64,000 bases of DNA from Streptantibioticus rubrisoli (lineage in GTDB: Bacteria > Actinomycetota > Actinomycetes > Streptomycetales > Streptomycetaceae): NCBI RefSeq assembly GCF_024436055.1, contig NZ_JANFNH010000016.1:52559-116558 (forward strand), written 5' to 3'. The notes beneath the pieces were generated by a model. It was not told where the DNA came from, ran no database searches, and saw only the letters and a program-made list of their open reading frames with translations. Made by a program: the position numbers and the translations under genes. Below, piece after piece: positions 15,088 through 27,369 of the stretch (within the stretch, counting starts at the first letter, position 1; every line of letters starts with the position of its first letter).

Positions 15088-16235
15088 GCGTCACCGCAGC
15101 AAAGGGATTCACCGCCGCGGGCATCGCGGCGGGGATCAAGGAGAACGGCAACCCCGACCTCGCCCTCGTCGTCAACAACGGACCCCGCCTGGCCGCCGCC
15201 GGTGTCTTCACCAGCAACCGTGTCAAGGCCGCGCCCGTGCTCTGGTCCCAGCAGGTGCTCAAGGGCGGCGCGGTCTCCGCCGTCGTCCTCAACTCCGGTG
15301 GCGCCAACGCCTGTACCGGGCCACTGGGCTTCCAGGACACCCACGCCACCGCCGAGAAGGCCGCCGAGGTCCTCGGGCTGAACGCCGGTGAGGTGGCCGT
15401 CGCCTCCACGGGGCTGATCGGTGTGCGGCTGCCGATGGACAAGCTGCTGCCGGGAGTTGAGAAGGCGGCCGGTGAACTCTCCGCGCACGGCGGGGAGAAG
15501 GCCGCCATCGCCATCAAGACCACCGACACCGTGCACAAGACGGCGGTGGTGGAAGGCGACGGCTGGACGGTCGGCGGAATGGCCAAGGGCGCGGGCATGC
15601 TCGCACCGGGCCTGGCCACCATGCTCGTCGTCCTCACCACCGACGCCGACGTGGACGCCCCCACCCTGGACAAGGCGCTGCGCGCCGCGACCCGTACCAC
15701 CTTCGACCGGGTCGACTCCGACGGCTGCATGTCCACCAACGACACCGTGCTACTGCTGGCCTCCGGCGCCGCCGAAGTCACCCCGAACTACGGGGAGTTC
15801 GCCGCCGCCGTCGAACGGGTCTGCGCGGACCTCGCCCGGCAGCTGATCGGCGACGCGGAAGGAGCCTCCAAGGACATCCGCATCGAGGTGATCAACGCGG
15901 CGAGCGAGGACGACGCGGTCGAGGTCGGCCGGTCCATCGCCCGCAACAACCTGCTCAAGTGCGCCATCCACGGTGAGGACCCCAACTGGGGCCGGGTGCT
16001 CTCGGCGATCGGCACCACCTCCGCCGAGTTCGAGCCCGACGCGCTCAACGTCGCCATCAACGGCGTATGGGTGTGCAAGAACGGCTCGGTGGGCGAGGAC
16101 CGGGAACTGGTCGACATGCGCTACCGCGAGGTGCACATCATCGCCGACCTGGCCGCGGGCGGCGACTCCGCCATCATCTGGGCCAACGACCTCACCGCCG
16201 ACTACGTCCACGAGAACAGCGCCTACAGCTCATGA
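15084..16235 (+). CDS. argJ: bifunctional ornithine acetyltransferase / N-acetylglutamate synthase
   Basis: A 383-residue ArgJ that transfers acetyl from N-acetylornithine to glutamate, closing the cyclic arginine pathway. It should self-cleave between A178 and T179 in [14 protein letters not shown], giving alpha and beta chains with T179 as nucleophile. Other family motifs: [26 protein letters not shown], and [12 protein letters not shown] near the C-terminal third. GTG 15084 has GGAG seven bases upstream and overlaps the last repeat mini-ORF. It overlaps argB by four bases (ATGA). Whether it is mono- or bifunctional cannot be read from sequence. Confidence 0.96.
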   Translation: MSVTAAKGFTAAGIAAGIKENGNPDLALVVNNGPRLAAAGVFTSNRVKAAPVLWSQQVLKGGAVSAVVLNSGGANACTGPLGFQDTHATAEKAAEVLGLNAGEVAVASTGLIGVRLPMDKLLPGVEKAAGELSAHGGEKAAIAIKTTDTVHKTAVVEGDGWTVGGMAKGAGMLAPGLATMLVVLTTDADVDAPTLDKALRAATRTTFDRVDSDGCMSTNDTVLLLASGAAEVTPNYGEFAAAVERVCADLARQLIGDAEGASKDIRIEVINAASEDDAVEVGRSIARNNLLKCAIHGEDPNWGRVLSAIGTTSAEFEPDALNVAINGVWVCKNGSVGEDRELVDMRYREVHIIADLAAGGDSAIIWANDLTADYVHENSAYSS

Positions 16236-17149
16236 CCACCCGCAAACACACCGCCCTGCCCAAGGCCCAGATCCTCATCGAGGCGCTGCCCTGGCTGACC
16301 CGCCACCACGGCAAGACGGTCGTCATCAAGTTCGGCGGAAACGCCATGGTGGACGAGGACCTGAAGGCCGCCTTCGCGCAGGACGTGGTCTTCCTACGGC
16401 ATGCCGGACTGCGCCCTGTCGTGGTGCACGGCGGTGGCCCGCAGATCAGTGCCCAGCTCGAAAAGCTGGGCCTGACCTCGGAGTTCAAGGCCGGGCTGCG
16501 GGTCACCACACCGGAGACCATGGACGTGGTGCGGATGGTGCTCGCCGGTCAGGTGCAGCGCGAGCTGGTCGGACTGCTCAACCAGCACGGGCCGCTGGCC
16601 GTCGGCATGACCGGCGAGGACGCGCACACCATGAGCGCCGTCAAGCGGTACACCGAGATCGACGGTGAGCGGGTGGACCTCGGCCGGGTCGGCGATGTCA
16701 CCGCGATCGACACCGGTGCCATCCAGGCGCTGCTGGACGACGGCCGGATCCCGGTCGTCTCCTCCATCGCCCGCAGCGCCGACCCCTCGGAAAAGGGTGG
16801 CCAGGTCTTCAACATCAACGCCGACACCGCCGCCGCCGCCCTCGCCGCCGCGTTGGGCGCCGAGACGCTGATGGTGCTCACCGACGTGGAGGGCCTGTAC
16901 GCGGACTGGCCCAACAGCGACGACGTGATCAGCCAACTGACCGCCAGCGAACTGGAGAAGCTGCTGCCCGAGCTGGCCAGCGGCATGGTGCCCAAGATGG
17001 AGGGGTGCCTCTACGCGGTGCGCAACGGCGTCAACACCGCCCGGGTGATCGACGGACGGGTGCAGCACTCCATCCTGCTGGAGATCTTCACCGACGAGGG
17101 CATCGGCACCATGGTCGTGCCGGACGCGCCGCAAGGGGGACGGAAATGA
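16232..17149 (+). CDS. argB: acetylglutamate kinase
   Basis: A 305-residue amino-acid kinase that phosphorylates N-acetylglutamate, step two of arginine synthesis. Visible motifs: [10 protein letters not shown] (phosphate-binding), [13 protein letters not shown] (substrate/ATP loop), [20 protein letters not shown] and [11 protein letters not shown]. The N-terminal extension and overall length fit the hexameric, arginine-inhibited type, so feedback inhibition is likely but inferred. Starts inside the argJ stop and ends inside the argD start (both ATGA), so translation is coupled along the operon. Confidence 0.97.
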   Translation: MTTRKHTALPKAQILIEALPWLTRHHGKTVVIKFGGNAMVDEDLKAAFAQDVVFLRHAGLRPVVVHGGGPQISAQLEKLGLTSEFKAGLRVTTPETMDVVRMVLAGQVQRELVGLLNQHGPLAVGMTGEDAHTMSAVKRYTEIDGERVDLGRVGDVTAIDTGAIQALLDDGRIPVVSSIARSADPSEKGGQVFNINADTAAAALAAALGAETLMVLTDVEGLYADWPNSDDVISQLTASELEKLLPELASGMVPKMEGCLYAVRNGVNTARVIDGRVQHSILLEIFTDEGIGTMVVPDAPQGGRK

Positions 17150-18339
17150 CGAACGCCGAGCTGACCCAGCGCTGGCAGGGCGCGCTGATGGACAACTACG
17201 GCACGCCACGGCTGCCGTTGGCCCGCGGCGCGGGCGCCCGGGTGTGGGACGCCGACGGCAGGGAGTACCTGGACTTCGTCGGCGGCATCGCGGTCAACGC
17301 CCTCGGCCACGCGCACCCCGCGATCGCCGCGGCCGTCGCCCGGCAGATGTCCCAACTCGGCCATGTCTCCAACCTGTTCATCGCCGAACCCCCGGTGGCG
17401 CTCGCCGAACGGCTGCTGGGGCTGTTCGAACGGCAGGGCCGGGTCTTCTTCTGCAACTCCGGTGCGGAGGCGGTCGAGGGGGCGTTCAAGATCGCCCGGC
17501 GGACCGGCCGTACCCATATGGTCGCGGCGCGCGGCGGCTTCCACGGCCGCACCATGGGCGCGCTGGCCCTCACCGGCCAGCCCGCCAAGCAGGACCCGTT
17601 CCGGCCGCTGCCCGGTGATGTCACGCATGTGCCGTACGGAGACGTCGAGGCGTTGCGCGCCGCGGTCACCGACCGGACCGCGGCCGTGTTCCTGGAGCCG
17701 ATGCAGGGTGAGAACGGCGTCGTCGTACCGCCCGACGGCTATCTGGTCGCGGCCCGGGAGATCACCCGCGCCACCGGGACCCTGCTGGTGCTGGACGAGG
17801 TGCAGACCGGGATCGGCCGCACCGGCCACTGGTTCGCCCACCAGGCGCAGGGCGTCGAGCCCGATGTCGTCACGCTCGCCAAGGGCCTCGGCGGCGGGCT
17901 GCCGATCGGCGCCACCGTCGCCTTCGGGGACGCCGCGGACCTGCTGACGCCCGGCCAGCACGGCACGACGTTCGGCGGCAACCCGGTGGTGTGCGCGGCG
18001 GCGCTGGCGGTGCTCGACACCATCGAGGGCGAGGGGCTGCTCGAGCGGGTCAAGCGCACCGGGGAGCGGTTGCGGGACGGCGTCGAGGCGCTGGCGCATC
18101 CGCTGGTCGACCGGGTACGCGGTGCGGGACTGTTGATCGGTATCGTGCTCACAGAGCCCCTCGCCGCCGAGGTGCAGCAGGCGGCTCAGGACGCCGGATT
18201 CCTGGTGAACGCCGCGGTACCCGACACGGTACGGCTCGCCCCTCCGCTGATCATCGGGGAGGAGGAGGCGGACGCGTTCCTCCGGGCGCTGCCCGGTGTC
18301 CTCGAGGTGGCTTACGGGGTACGACGATCCGGAGAATGA
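17146..18339 (+). CDS. argD: acetylornithine aminotransferase
   Basis: A 397-residue class III PLP aminotransferase converting N-acetylglutamate semialdehyde to N-acetylornithine. The PLP lysine is K246 in [28 protein letters not shown] contributes the aspartate to the pyridine nitrogen, and [17 protein letters not shown] and FHGRTMGAL bind cofactor phosphate. AAGGGGG precedes the ATG. Four-base overlaps with argB and with argR. Confidence 0.96.
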   Translation: MTNAELTQRWQGALMDNYGTPRLPLARGAGARVWDADGREYLDFVGGIAVNALGHAHPAIAAAVARQMSQLGHVSNLFIAEPPVALAERLLGLFERQGRVFFCNSGAEAVEGAFKIARRTGRTHMVAARGGFHGRTMGALALTGQPAKQDPFRPLPGDVTHVPYGDVEALRAAVTDRTAAVFLEPMQGENGVVVPPDGYLVAAREITRATGTLLVLDEVQTGIGRTGHWFAHQAQGVEPDVVTLAKGLGGGLPIGATVAFGDAADLLTPGQHGTTFGGNPVVCAAALAVLDTIEGEGLLERVKRTGERLRDGVEALAHPLVDRVRGAGLLIGIVLTEPLAAEVQQAAQDAGFLVNAAVPDTVRLAPPLIIGEEEADAFLRALPGVLEVAYGVRRSGE

Positions 18340-18875
18340 ACGACATGACCGAGGCGCAGCAGGGCGGCGGGCCGGCCGTACCGCAGACCCGCACCGCGCG
18401 GCACCGCAGGATCGTGGACATCCTGAACCGGGAGCCGGTGCGGTCGCAGAGCCAACTCGCCAAGATGCTGGCCGACGACGGTCTGAACGTCACCCAGGCG
18501 ACGCTCTCCCGCGACCTGGACGAACTGGGCGCGGTCAAGATCCGCAACACCGCTGGTGAACTGATCTACGCGGTGCCGTCGGAGGGCGGGTTCCGTACCC
18601 CGATGGCACCGCTGGGCGAGTCGGTGAAGGAGGAGCGGATGGCCCGGCTGGCCGGTGAACTGCTGATCTCCGCGGAGGCCTCCGCCAACCTCGTGGTACT
18701 GCGCACGCCGCCCGGCGCCGCTCAGTTCCTGGCCTCGGCGATCGACCAGGCCGAGGTGCACGACATCCTGGGCACCATCGCGGGCGACGACACGGTGCTG
18801 CTGATCAGCCGTGATCCGGTCGGCGGCCAGGCCCTGGCGGACCATCTGCTCCGCCTCGCGCAACGCGACCGGTAG
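18336..18875 (+). CDS. argR: arginine repressor
   Basis: A 179-residue ArgR. The N-terminal winged helix includes [33 protein letters not shown] (the SR recognition pair). The C-terminal hexamerisation and arginine-binding domain ends with [28 protein letters not shown] is residues 146-153. ATG 18336 overlaps the argD stop; ATG 18345 is a second possible start. It should repress its own operon and argGH when arginine is abundant; candidate sites are at 13535-13563 and 24651-24688. Confidence 0.96.
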   Translation: MNDMTEAQQGGGPAVPQTRTARHRRIVDILNREPVRSQSQLAKMLADDGLNVTQATLSRDLDELGAVKIRNTAGELIYAVPSEGGFRTPMAPLGESVKEERMARLAGELLISAEASANLVVLRTPPGAAQFLASAIDQAEVHDILGTIAGDDTVLLISRDPVGGQALADHLLRLAQRDR

Positions 18876-18884
18876 CTCCCGGTC

Positions 18885-18917
18885 CCCGCCGCGGGGGTCG
18901 CTCGCCGTCGCGGCGGG
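18885..18917 (+). terminator. arg operon terminator
   Basis: A 9-bp perfect stem (18885-18893 with 18909-18917) around a 15-base loop, ten bases after the argR stop and before the convergent apbE gene. Confidence 0.55.
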
Positions 18918-19029
18918 TGAAGAGATGCCGCTATGGCGGGGGTTCTTACGGCTGCCGTTGTAGCGGCTGTACTTCCCTCCGCCGGGACGGCGAGCAACCA
19001 CAAACGGCGTGGACCGGCGGTGTTCCAAC

Positions 19030-19821
19030 TCACCGGATTCCAAGGGCAGTTCGCGCCGCAGACGTCCGGGCGAACCCGGACGTCTGCCACGTCTCGCCGT
19101 CGCCGCCCACGGCGAACCCTTCGGCGTCCGGGACCGCCTCAAGCCACCGCCGCGCCGTGGCGCCCATCGCGAACGCCGCCGTGGCCCAGGCGTCCGCGTC
19201 GGTCAGCGAGCGGGTCACCACCGTCACCGAGACGGCCGCGCCGAGTGGTGGCCGCCCGGTGTGCGGGTCCAGCACATGGTGGCCGCGCTCCGCCGTACCG
19301 GAGGTGGCCACCGCCAGTTCCCCGGCGCCCTCGACCACCGTGGCCAACGCGTCCCGCCGCAGTGGATCGGTGACGCCCACCCGCCAGCGGCGGCCGGGCT
19401 CCGGCTCGCCGAGCAACTGAACGTCGCCGCCGCCGTTGACGCACACCCCGTACGCCCCCGCGTCGGCGATCATGCGCGCGGCGCGCTCCACCGCCCAGCC
19501 CTTGACCAGGCCCGTGGGGTCCAGACCGCCCGCGTACCCGGCGCTGAACCAGCCGCCGGTCCGCTCCCGCGCCCGCTCGCACAGCCGAAGCACCTCGGCC
19601 ACCACCGGGTCGCACTCCGCGAGGGCGAGTCCGCCGCGGGCGAGCCGGGACAACTGGCTGTCCGGGCGGTACTTGGAGAACACCGCGTCCGCGGTGTGCA
19701 GCGAGGCCACGGCCGCCTCGACCGCGCGGGGCACCGCGAGACCGCCGCCGTACGTGACGTCGAACGAGAAGACCGTGCCCATGGCCTCCTCGACGTGCCG
19801 CAACCGCTGACGCTCAGCCAC
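19030..19821 (-). CDS. apbE: FAD:protein FMN transferase (ApbE)
   Basis: A 263-residue ApbE enzyme, which attaches FMN covalently to a Thr/Ser of target proteins. Motifs in order: EEAMGTVFSFDV, FSKYRPDSQLSRL, LDPTGLVKGWAVE, VNGGGDVQL, ATSGTAERGHHVLDPHTG and TDADAWATAAFAMG (metal-binding acidic residues). I see no signal peptide or lipobox. GTG at 19819-19821 overlaps the end of the preceding FMN-binding gene by eight bases, so the enzyme and its substrate are coupled. Last gene of a three-gene operon. Confidence 0.93.
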   Translation of the reverse strand: MAERQRLRHVEEAMGTVFSFDVTYGGGLAVPRAVEAAVASLHTADAVFSKYRPDSQLSRLARGGLALAECDPVVAEVLRLCERARERTGGWFSAGYAGGLDPTGLVKGWAVERAARMIADAGAYGVCVNGGGDVQLLGEPEPGRRWRVGVTDPLRRDALATVVEGAGELAVATSGTAERGHHVLDPHTGRPPLGAAVSVTVVTRSLTDADAWATAAFAMGATARRWLEAVPDAEGFAVGGDGETWQTSGFARTSAARTALGIR

Positions 19822-20365
19822 CGGCCCGGTCCAACGCGCTCTGCAGCGACTGGCTGTAGCCCGCGCTGGTGTAACTCGCCCCGGACACCGCGTCGATGTG
19901 CGCGCTCTGCGCGGCGATCGCCTCACGGGTCAACTGGGGTATCGAATACGAGGCGATCTCCTCGCTACGCGGGTTGCCCGAGGGGGACTGCAAGGCGGTG
20001 ACGCCGGTGATCCGTCCGCCCACGAGGGTCACCCGAACCTGCACCGGGCCGTAGTCGGTCTGCACCGTGTCGCCGGTGACCGTCTGCGTGCGCTGGGGGC
20101 TGCTCGTCCTCGGCGTGCCGTTCGCCTTCGCCCCGCCGCTTGCCTTCGACCCGCCGCCGTTCGCCTTCGACCCGCCGCTTGCCTTCGACCCGCCGCCGCT
20201 TGCCTTCGGCGCGCTGCTCGACGGCGGCTGGGAGCTGGCCGGGACGGCGGCGTGCGCCAGCGCCGGGGCCGGTGCGGAGTGCGGTTTGAGGGCGAGCAGC
20301 AGCACGATCCCGGAGACCGTCGCGGCGGTGCCGAGCATGATGCGGCGCAGTGGTTTCCTGGTCAA
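19814..20365 (-). CDS. exported FMN-binding domain protein, ApbE substrate
   Basis: A 183-residue membrane-anchored protein. One N-terminal hydrophobic segment (about 8-27) is followed by a low-complexity linker (about 38-85) of KASGGGS/KANGGGS repeats, then an FMN-binding domain (about 90-183). The flavinylation motif is HIDAVSGASYTSAGY, where the Thr of SGASYT is the expected FMN attachment residue. It probably shuttles electrons outside the membrane for the reductase next door. The start is TTG at 20363-20365 with GGAG eight bases upstream; it is 15 bases after the stop of the reductase gene. Confidence 0.88.
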   Translation of the reverse strand: MTRKPLRRIMLGTAATVSGIVLLLALKPHSAPAPALAHAAVPASSQPPSSSAPKASGGGSKASGGSKANGGGSKASGGAKANGTPRTSSPQRTQTVTGDTVQTDYGPVQVRVTLVGGRITGVTALQSPSGNPRSEEIASYSIPQLTREAIAAQSAHIDAVSGASYTSAGYSQSLQSALDRAGG

Positions 20366-20380
20366 CTTCGGTACTCCGGT

Positions 20381-21751
20381 TCACAGTTCGAAGGACTCGT
20401 GGTGGATACGGCGGCCCGGCACCCCGGCCGCCCGCAGCGCCGCGTGGGCCTGTTCCATCAGGCCCTGCGGACCGCACAGATAGGCGTCGTGCTCGGCGAT
20501 GTCCGGCAGCACGGTGCGCAGCGCGTCGGCGCTGATGTCGGCGCGGCGGCCGTCCGGACCGTTCACCGCGCTGTAGACGCGCGCCCCGCGCTCCGCCGCG
20601 ATCCTCTCCAACTCGTCCCACAGCGCCAGGCTTTCGGGGTCCCGGGCACGGTAGAGCAGGGTCAGGTCGCCCGGCCGCGCGGGCAGCGTCTCGAACAGCG
20701 CGCGCAGCGGGGTGATGCCTACCCCTCCGGCGATCAGCAGCACCTTGCGGCGCGAACGGCGGTCCGCGGTGAGCGCGCCGTACGGCCCCTCGGCCCACAC
20801 CCGGGTGCCCGGGCGCAGTTCGGCCACCGCCGCGCTGTGGCCGCCGGTCGCCTTGACGGTGATCCGCAGGAACTCGTCGTGCGGCGCGGCGGACAGCGAG
20901 TACGGCGTCGAGGTCCAGCGCAGCGCCCCGGACAGGAACCGCCAGCGCAGGAACTGCCCGGGCTCCGCGCCGAGTTCGGCCAACCGCTCACCCCGGATCA
21001 GCACCGAGTAGACGTCCGGCGCCTCCCGTACCACCGACTCCACCCGCAGCCGGTGCCGCGCGTTGAGCCGGATCGGGGTCAGCACCCGGTACCACAGCAC
21101 CAGTCCCGCCGCACCGCCGTACAGCAGGTACCAGGCCGCCTGCGCGGCGCCGTTCCCGGCGAACTGCGCGCCGAGCGAGAGCTGGTGGAAGAAGGCGAGG
21201 AAGACCGCGGCGTAGGTCAGCAGGTGCAGGTAGTACCAGGTCTCGTAGGCGACCCGGCGGCGTACCGCCCGTGCCGAGACCACACCGACGGCGACCAGGA
21301 TCACCGCGCCCAGCGTGCCCTTGAGCATGTCCGGATAGTGCAGCACCACGTTGAGCGTCTCGCGCACCAGCGGGCTGTGGTCCTGCATCGCGTACCCGAC
21401 GAGGACGCAGACCGCGTGCACCACCAGCAGGCTCACCGTCCAGCGCCCGGCCATCGCGTGCCAGCGCGCCACCCGGTCGCTGCCGACCCGGCGCTCCAGC
21501 GCGGGCACCCTGGCCATCAGCGCCACCAGCACCGCGCAGGCGTAGCCGGTCAGCAGCCCGGCGATGCGGCCCGCGCCCACCAGCCAGCCGTCCGTGCCGA
21601 GCACCGTGCTGGTGCTGGTCCACCACAGGGCGAGCACCGCGGCGGCGCCCGCGTAGACCAGGGCGAGGATCAGCGGGGCGGGGGAGCGCCGGGCGCGTAG
21701 CGGCGGCGCGGCGTGCCTGCGAACCGCCCGGCCGTCGTACGTGGTGGTCAC
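20381..21751 (-). CDS. ferric-reductase-like transmembrane flavocytochrome
   Basis: A 456-residue membrane oxidoreductase. Residues about 25-230 contain six hydrophobic segments with histidines in WHAMAGRW, LLVVHAVC, YLHLLTYA and FFHQL that suit haem b binding. The C-terminal half is an FAD/NAD(P)-binding ferredoxin-reductase fold: TSTPYSLSAAP (FAD), LLIAGGVGITPLRALFE (nucleotide) and AYLCGPQGLMEQ. It should pass electrons from NAD(P)H across the membrane to the flavinylated partner. GTG at 21749-21751 has a strong GGAAGGAG site. First gene of the operon; divergent from the two-component system. Confidence 0.9.
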   Translation of the reverse strand: MTTTYDGRAVRRHAAPPLRARRSPAPLILALVYAGAAAVLALWWTSTSTVLGTDGWLVGAGRIAGLLTGYACAVLVALMARVPALERRVGSDRVARWHAMAGRWTVSLLVVHAVCVLVGYAMQDHSPLVRETLNVVLHYPDMLKGTLGAVILVAVGVVSARAVRRRVAYETWYYLHLLTYAAVFLAFFHQLSLGAQFAGNGAAQAAWYLLYGGAAGLVLWYRVLTPIRLNARHRLRVESVVREAPDVYSVLIRGERLAELGAEPGQFLRWRFLSGALRWTSTPYSLSAAPHDEFLRITVKATGGHSAAVAELRPGTRVWAEGPYGALTADRRSRRKVLLIAGGVGITPLRALFETLPARPGDLTLLYRARDPESLALWDELERIAAERGARVYSAVNGPDGRRADISADALRTVLPDIAEHDAYLCGPQGLMEQAHAALRAAGVPGRRIHHESFEL

Positions 21752-21796
21752 GGTGGCTCCTTCCGATATCCGGACGGCCCACTGTGCCCCCGCTCG

Positions 21797-21852
21797 TTCT
21801 GAGTACCCTCTCAGTGCGCGACCGCAGAGTGCCTTCAGAGGGAACTCAGAGG
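21797..21852. promoter_or_regulatory. candidate response-regulator operators, divergent promoter region
   Basis: On the plus strand TCAGAGG occurs at 21835-21841 and again at 21846-21852, an 11-base period typical of OmpR/PhoB-type sites. On the minus strand 21797-21814 reads CTGAGAGGGTACTCAGAA, a near copy of the same arrangement. Two inverted copies between the divergent operons suggest that the regulator encoded at 21877 controls both. Confidence 0.5.
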
Positions 21853-21876
21853 TTGCCGCGCGATCCTTTGGGCATC

Positions 21877-22629
21877 ATGACGAACCCCAGCACCCCATCC
21901 CGCCGCCTGCCCTCGCTCACCCGCGAGGACGGCACCCCCGTCCGTGTTCTGGTCGTGGACGACGAACCGGATCTGTCCGACGTGCTCTCCGGTGTCCTGC
22001 GCTACGAGGGCTGGCAGGTCCGCACCGCCGCCGACGGCGCCTCGGCGCTGGCCGCCGCCCGCGAACTGCGGCCGGACGCCGTCGTGCTCGATGTCATGCT
22101 TCCGGACATCGACGGCTTCGAGGTGCTGCGCAAGCTGCGCGCCGAGCAGCCGCAGGTGTGTGTGCTGTTCCTCACCGCGCGGGACGCGGTGGAGGACCGG
22201 ATCGCCGGGATCACCGCGGGCGGTGACGACTACGTCACCAAGCCGTTCAGCCTGGAGGAGGTGGTCGCCCGGCTGCGCGGGCTGCTGCGCCGGGCGGGCA
22301 TGACGCGCCTTCGCGACGAGGATGGTTCACTTCTCGTGGTGGGCGACCTGGTGATGGACGAGGACGCCCGCGAGGTGACCAGGTCTGGTGAACTGGTGGA
22401 ACTGTCCAGGACCGAGTTCGAGCTGCTGCGCTACCTGATGCGCAACCCGCGCCGGGTGCTCAGCAAGGCGCAGATCCTCGACCGGGTCTGGTCGTACGAC
22501 TTCGGAGGCAAGGCACACGTGGTGGAGCTGTACGTCAGCTACCTGCGCAAGAAGATCGACGCGGGCCGCACCCCGATGATCCACACGGTCCGGGGCGCGG
22601 GCTACGTGCTGAAACCGGCGGACCGGTGA
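21877..22629 (+). CDS. OmpR-family response regulator
   Basis: A 250-residue regulator. The receiver domain (about 22-138) has the acidic pair in VLVVDDEPD, phospho-acceptor D72 in VVLDVMLPDIDGFEVL, and K122 in YVTKPF. The winged-helix domain (about 155-250) has LSRTEFELLRYLMRNPRRVLSK and HVVELYVSYLRKKID...VRGAGYVL. ATG 21877 starts MTNPSTPSRR; no good ribosome site precedes it, so the start is less certain than the gene. It is coupled by GTGA to the kinase downstream. Confidence 0.94.
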   Translation: MTNPSTPSRRLPSLTREDGTPVRVLVVDDEPDLSDVLSGVLRYEGWQVRTAADGASALAAARELRPDAVVLDVMLPDIDGFEVLRKLRAEQPQVCVLFLTARDAVEDRIAGITAGGDDYVTKPFSLEEVVARLRGLLRRAGMTRLRDEDGSLLVVGDLVMDEDAREVTRSGELVELSRTEFELLRYLMRNPRRVLSKAQILDRVWSYDFGGKAHVVELYVSYLRKKIDAGRTPMIHTVRGAGYVLKPADR

Positions 22630-24113
22630 CCCGACCGCCGTCCCGACGATCCGCCTCCAGGATGCCCCCGCGAACCCTGCGGGCCCGGCTGACCTGCGGG
22701 CTCGTGGTGCTGCTCGCGGTCAGCTGCGCGGCGGTCGGGGTGGCGGCGGTGCTGGCGCTCAGCGGCTTCCTGACCAACCAGTTGGACCAGCAGCTCGCCG
22801 AGGCGGGCGGCCGGTTCCCGGCCAGCCTGGAGCACGGCGGGCGCGGCGACCCGGCGGACGGCGGCGCCGGGGGAGTACGGGCGGACACCCGGCGGCAGGC
22901 GCCGGGCACCTTCGGGGCCCGGCTGCTGGACGGACGGGTGACCGACGCGGCCGTGGTGCGGTCCTCCGGTGCCGACACCACGGTGGCGCTGGACGCCGCC
23001 GACGAGCGGGCGCTGGCCGCGCTGCCCACGGACGGCGGCGCGCGGAACGTCCGTCTGTCGGCGCTGCACAGCTACCGGGTGGCCGCGGTGCGCGGGCACG
23101 ACGGGGACGTACTGGTCACCGGGCTGCCGACGGAGGGCGTCGAGGCGGCGGTGCACCGGCTGGAGCTGGTGTCGGCCACGGTGTTCGGCGCGGTGCTGGT
23201 GGTGGCCGGGGTGGCCGGGGCGCTGTGGGTGCGCTGGAGCCTGCGCCCGCTGAGCCGGGTGGCGGCGACCGCGGCCTCGGTGGCCCGGCTGCCGTTGGCC
23301 AGCGGTGAGGTGGCGCTGCCCGCCCGGGTGCCGGACGCGGATCCGCGCACCGAGGTCGGGCGGGTCGGCTCGGCGCTCAACCTCATGCTCAGCCATGTCG
23401 AGGACGCGCTGTCACAGCGGCACGCCAGCGAGGAGCGGCTGCGGCGGTTCGCCGCCGACGCCAGCCATGAGCTGCGCACCCCGGTCGCCTCCATCCGCGG
23501 CCATGCCGAGCTGGCGTTGCGGCATCCCGGTCCGGTGCCGCCGGAGGTCACGCACGCGGTGCGGCGGGTGGCGGCCGAGTCGGGCCGGATGGGGGAGATG
23601 GTCGACGACCTGTTGCTGCTGGCCAGGCTGGACGCCGGACGGCCGTTGGAGCGGGACCGGGTCGACCTGACCCGGCTGGTGCTGGACGCCACCGACGACG
23701 CCCGGGTGGCCGGGCGCGGCCATCGGTGGACGCTGGACCTGCCCGAGGAGCCGGTCTCGGTGTGCGGTGACCGGCACCGGCTGCACCAGGCGCTGGCCAA
23801 CCTGCTGGCCAACGCACGGGTGCACACCCCGGAGGGGACGACGGTCGAGGTCGGTTTGCGGGACACCGGCGAGTACGCGGTGCTGACCGTCACCGACGAC
23901 GGTCCCGGCATCCCCGCGGCCGCCCAGGCCAGCGTCTTCGAGCGCTTCACCCGGGCCGATTCACGCCGTCACGCCTCCGGCGGCGGTGCGGGTCTGGGCC
24001 TGGCCATCGTCGCCGGGGTGACCGCCGCGCACGGCGGTACCGCGGAGATCGACAGCCGACCGGGCCGCACGGTCTTCACCCTGCGACTGCCGCACGACCG
24101 CTCCCGCGCCTGA
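22626..24113 (+). CDS. sensor histidine kinase, partner of the OmpR regulator
   Basis: A 495-residue membrane kinase: basic N-terminus, membrane segment about 22-48, extracytoplasmic sensor about 49-178, second segment about 182-202, HAMP about 203-262, phospho-acceptor H281 in FAADASHELRTPVASIRGH, and an ATPase domain with NLLANARVHT (N), DDGPGIPAA (G1), VFERFTRAD (F) and GGGAGLGLAIV (G2). The sensor domain has no recognisable ligand fold. GTG overlaps the regulator stop. Its divergent neighbours suggest that it senses a redox or metal-related signal, which is inference from context. Confidence 0.93.
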   Translation: MTRPPSRRSASRMPPRTLRARLTCGLVVLLAVSCAAVGVAAVLALSGFLTNQLDQQLAEAGGRFPASLEHGGRGDPADGGAGGVRADTRRQAPGTFGARLLDGRVTDAAVVRSSGADTTVALDAADERALAALPTDGGARNVRLSALHSYRVAAVRGHDGDVLVTGLPTEGVEAAVHRLELVSATVFGAVLVVAGVAGALWVRWSLRPLSRVAATAASVARLPLASGEVALPARVPDADPRTEVGRVGSALNLMLSHVEDALSQRHASEERLRRFAADASHELRTPVASIRGHAELALRHPGPVPPEVTHAVRRVAAESGRMGEMVDDLLLLARLDAGRPLERDRVDLTRLVLDATDDARVAGRGHRWTLDLPEEPVSVCGDRHRLHQALANLLANARVHTPEGTTVEVGLRDTGEYAVLTVTDDGPGIPAAAQASVFERFTRADSRRHASGGGAGLGLAIVAGVTAAHGGTAEIDSRPGRTVFTLRLPHDRSRA

Positions 24114-24132
24114 CCACTTCGCTCGCGCCTGA

Positions 24133-24504
24133 TCACTTCTTGCGCTTGATCACGTCGGCCAGCACGGGGGCCTGCGACTGCTCGACGCTCTTGGTGGCCG
24201 TGAGCAGGGTCAACGGTCCCTTCTCAGCGAGGTCCCGCAGGTGCTCCACCGCCGCCTGGTGCTCGGGGGCGGCCAGTTCGTCCTTGTAGCGCTTGCGGAA
24301 CTCGTCGTACCGCTCGGGCTCGTGCCCGTACCACTTGCGCAGTTCGGTGGACGGCGCCGCGTCCTTCGCCCACTCGTCGAGGTCCGCACGGTCCTTGGCC
24401 AGCCCCCGGGGCCAGACCCGGTCGACCAGCACGCGCGTCCCGTCCCCCTTCTGGGGCTCGTCATAAACCCGCCGCACCCGTACCTCACGTTGCTGCTTAG
24501 CCAT
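24133..24504 (-). CDS. DUF488 family protein
   Basis: A 123-residue cytoplasmic protein starting [54 protein letters not shown] is the DUF488 core. Function unknown; homologues are stress- or heme-linked in some genomes but nothing here shows that. ATG 24502-24504 is nine bases after AGGAGG; the in-frame GTG at 24513 directly abuts that site and is unlikely. Tail-to-tail with the kinase gene (19-base gap that contains a second copy of a GCGCCTGA-CACTTC stretch). Confidence 0.85.
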   Translation of the reverse strand: MAKQQREVRVRRVYDEPQKGDGTRVLVDRVWPRGLAKDRADLDEWAKDAAPSTELRKWYGHEPERYDEFRKRYKDELAAPEHQAAVEHLRDLAEKGPLTLLTATKSVEQSQAPVLADVIKRKK

Positions 24505-24641
24505 GACAACCACCCTCCTTTCGGCACAGTACCGCCCCCCGCGCGCGGCGCGCCCGCGGAGGACGGCGGCGCCGAACCCACCGGAACCGCACCGCGGCCG
24601 AGCCTGCCAACCCGCGCGGACGGCACTCCGGTGCGTCCGCG

Positions 24642-24688
24642 TTGACTTTCTATGCGGGCGACCGCATACTTATGCCAAGAACCGCATG
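24642..24688 (+). promoter_or_regulatory. argG promoter with tandem ARG boxes
   Basis: TTGACT (24642-24647) and CATACT (24665-24670) are spaced by 17 bases. Box 1 is TATGCGG-gcga-CCGCATA (24651-24668), a perfect 18-bp palindrome lying between the -35 and -10 elements. Box 2 is TATGCC...CGCATG (24671-24688), an imperfect palindrome only two bases downstream. Paired 18-bp boxes are the standard ArgR operator layout, so ArgR should block this promoter. Confidence 0.75.
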
Positions 24689-24739
24689 GATGTCCCTCGG
24701 GCGCCCTGCCCCCACCCGCACCGTGAAATGGAGAAAGCC

Positions 24740-27357
<2,618 letters not shown>

Positions 27358-27369
27358 CCGGCGACCGAT

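Noticed and set aside
18933..19373. Plus-strand open frame starting MAGVLTAAVVAAVLPSAG, like a signal peptide
   Set aside because: Most of it is antisense to the well-supported apbE gene and becomes Arg/Pro-rich after the first 20 codons.
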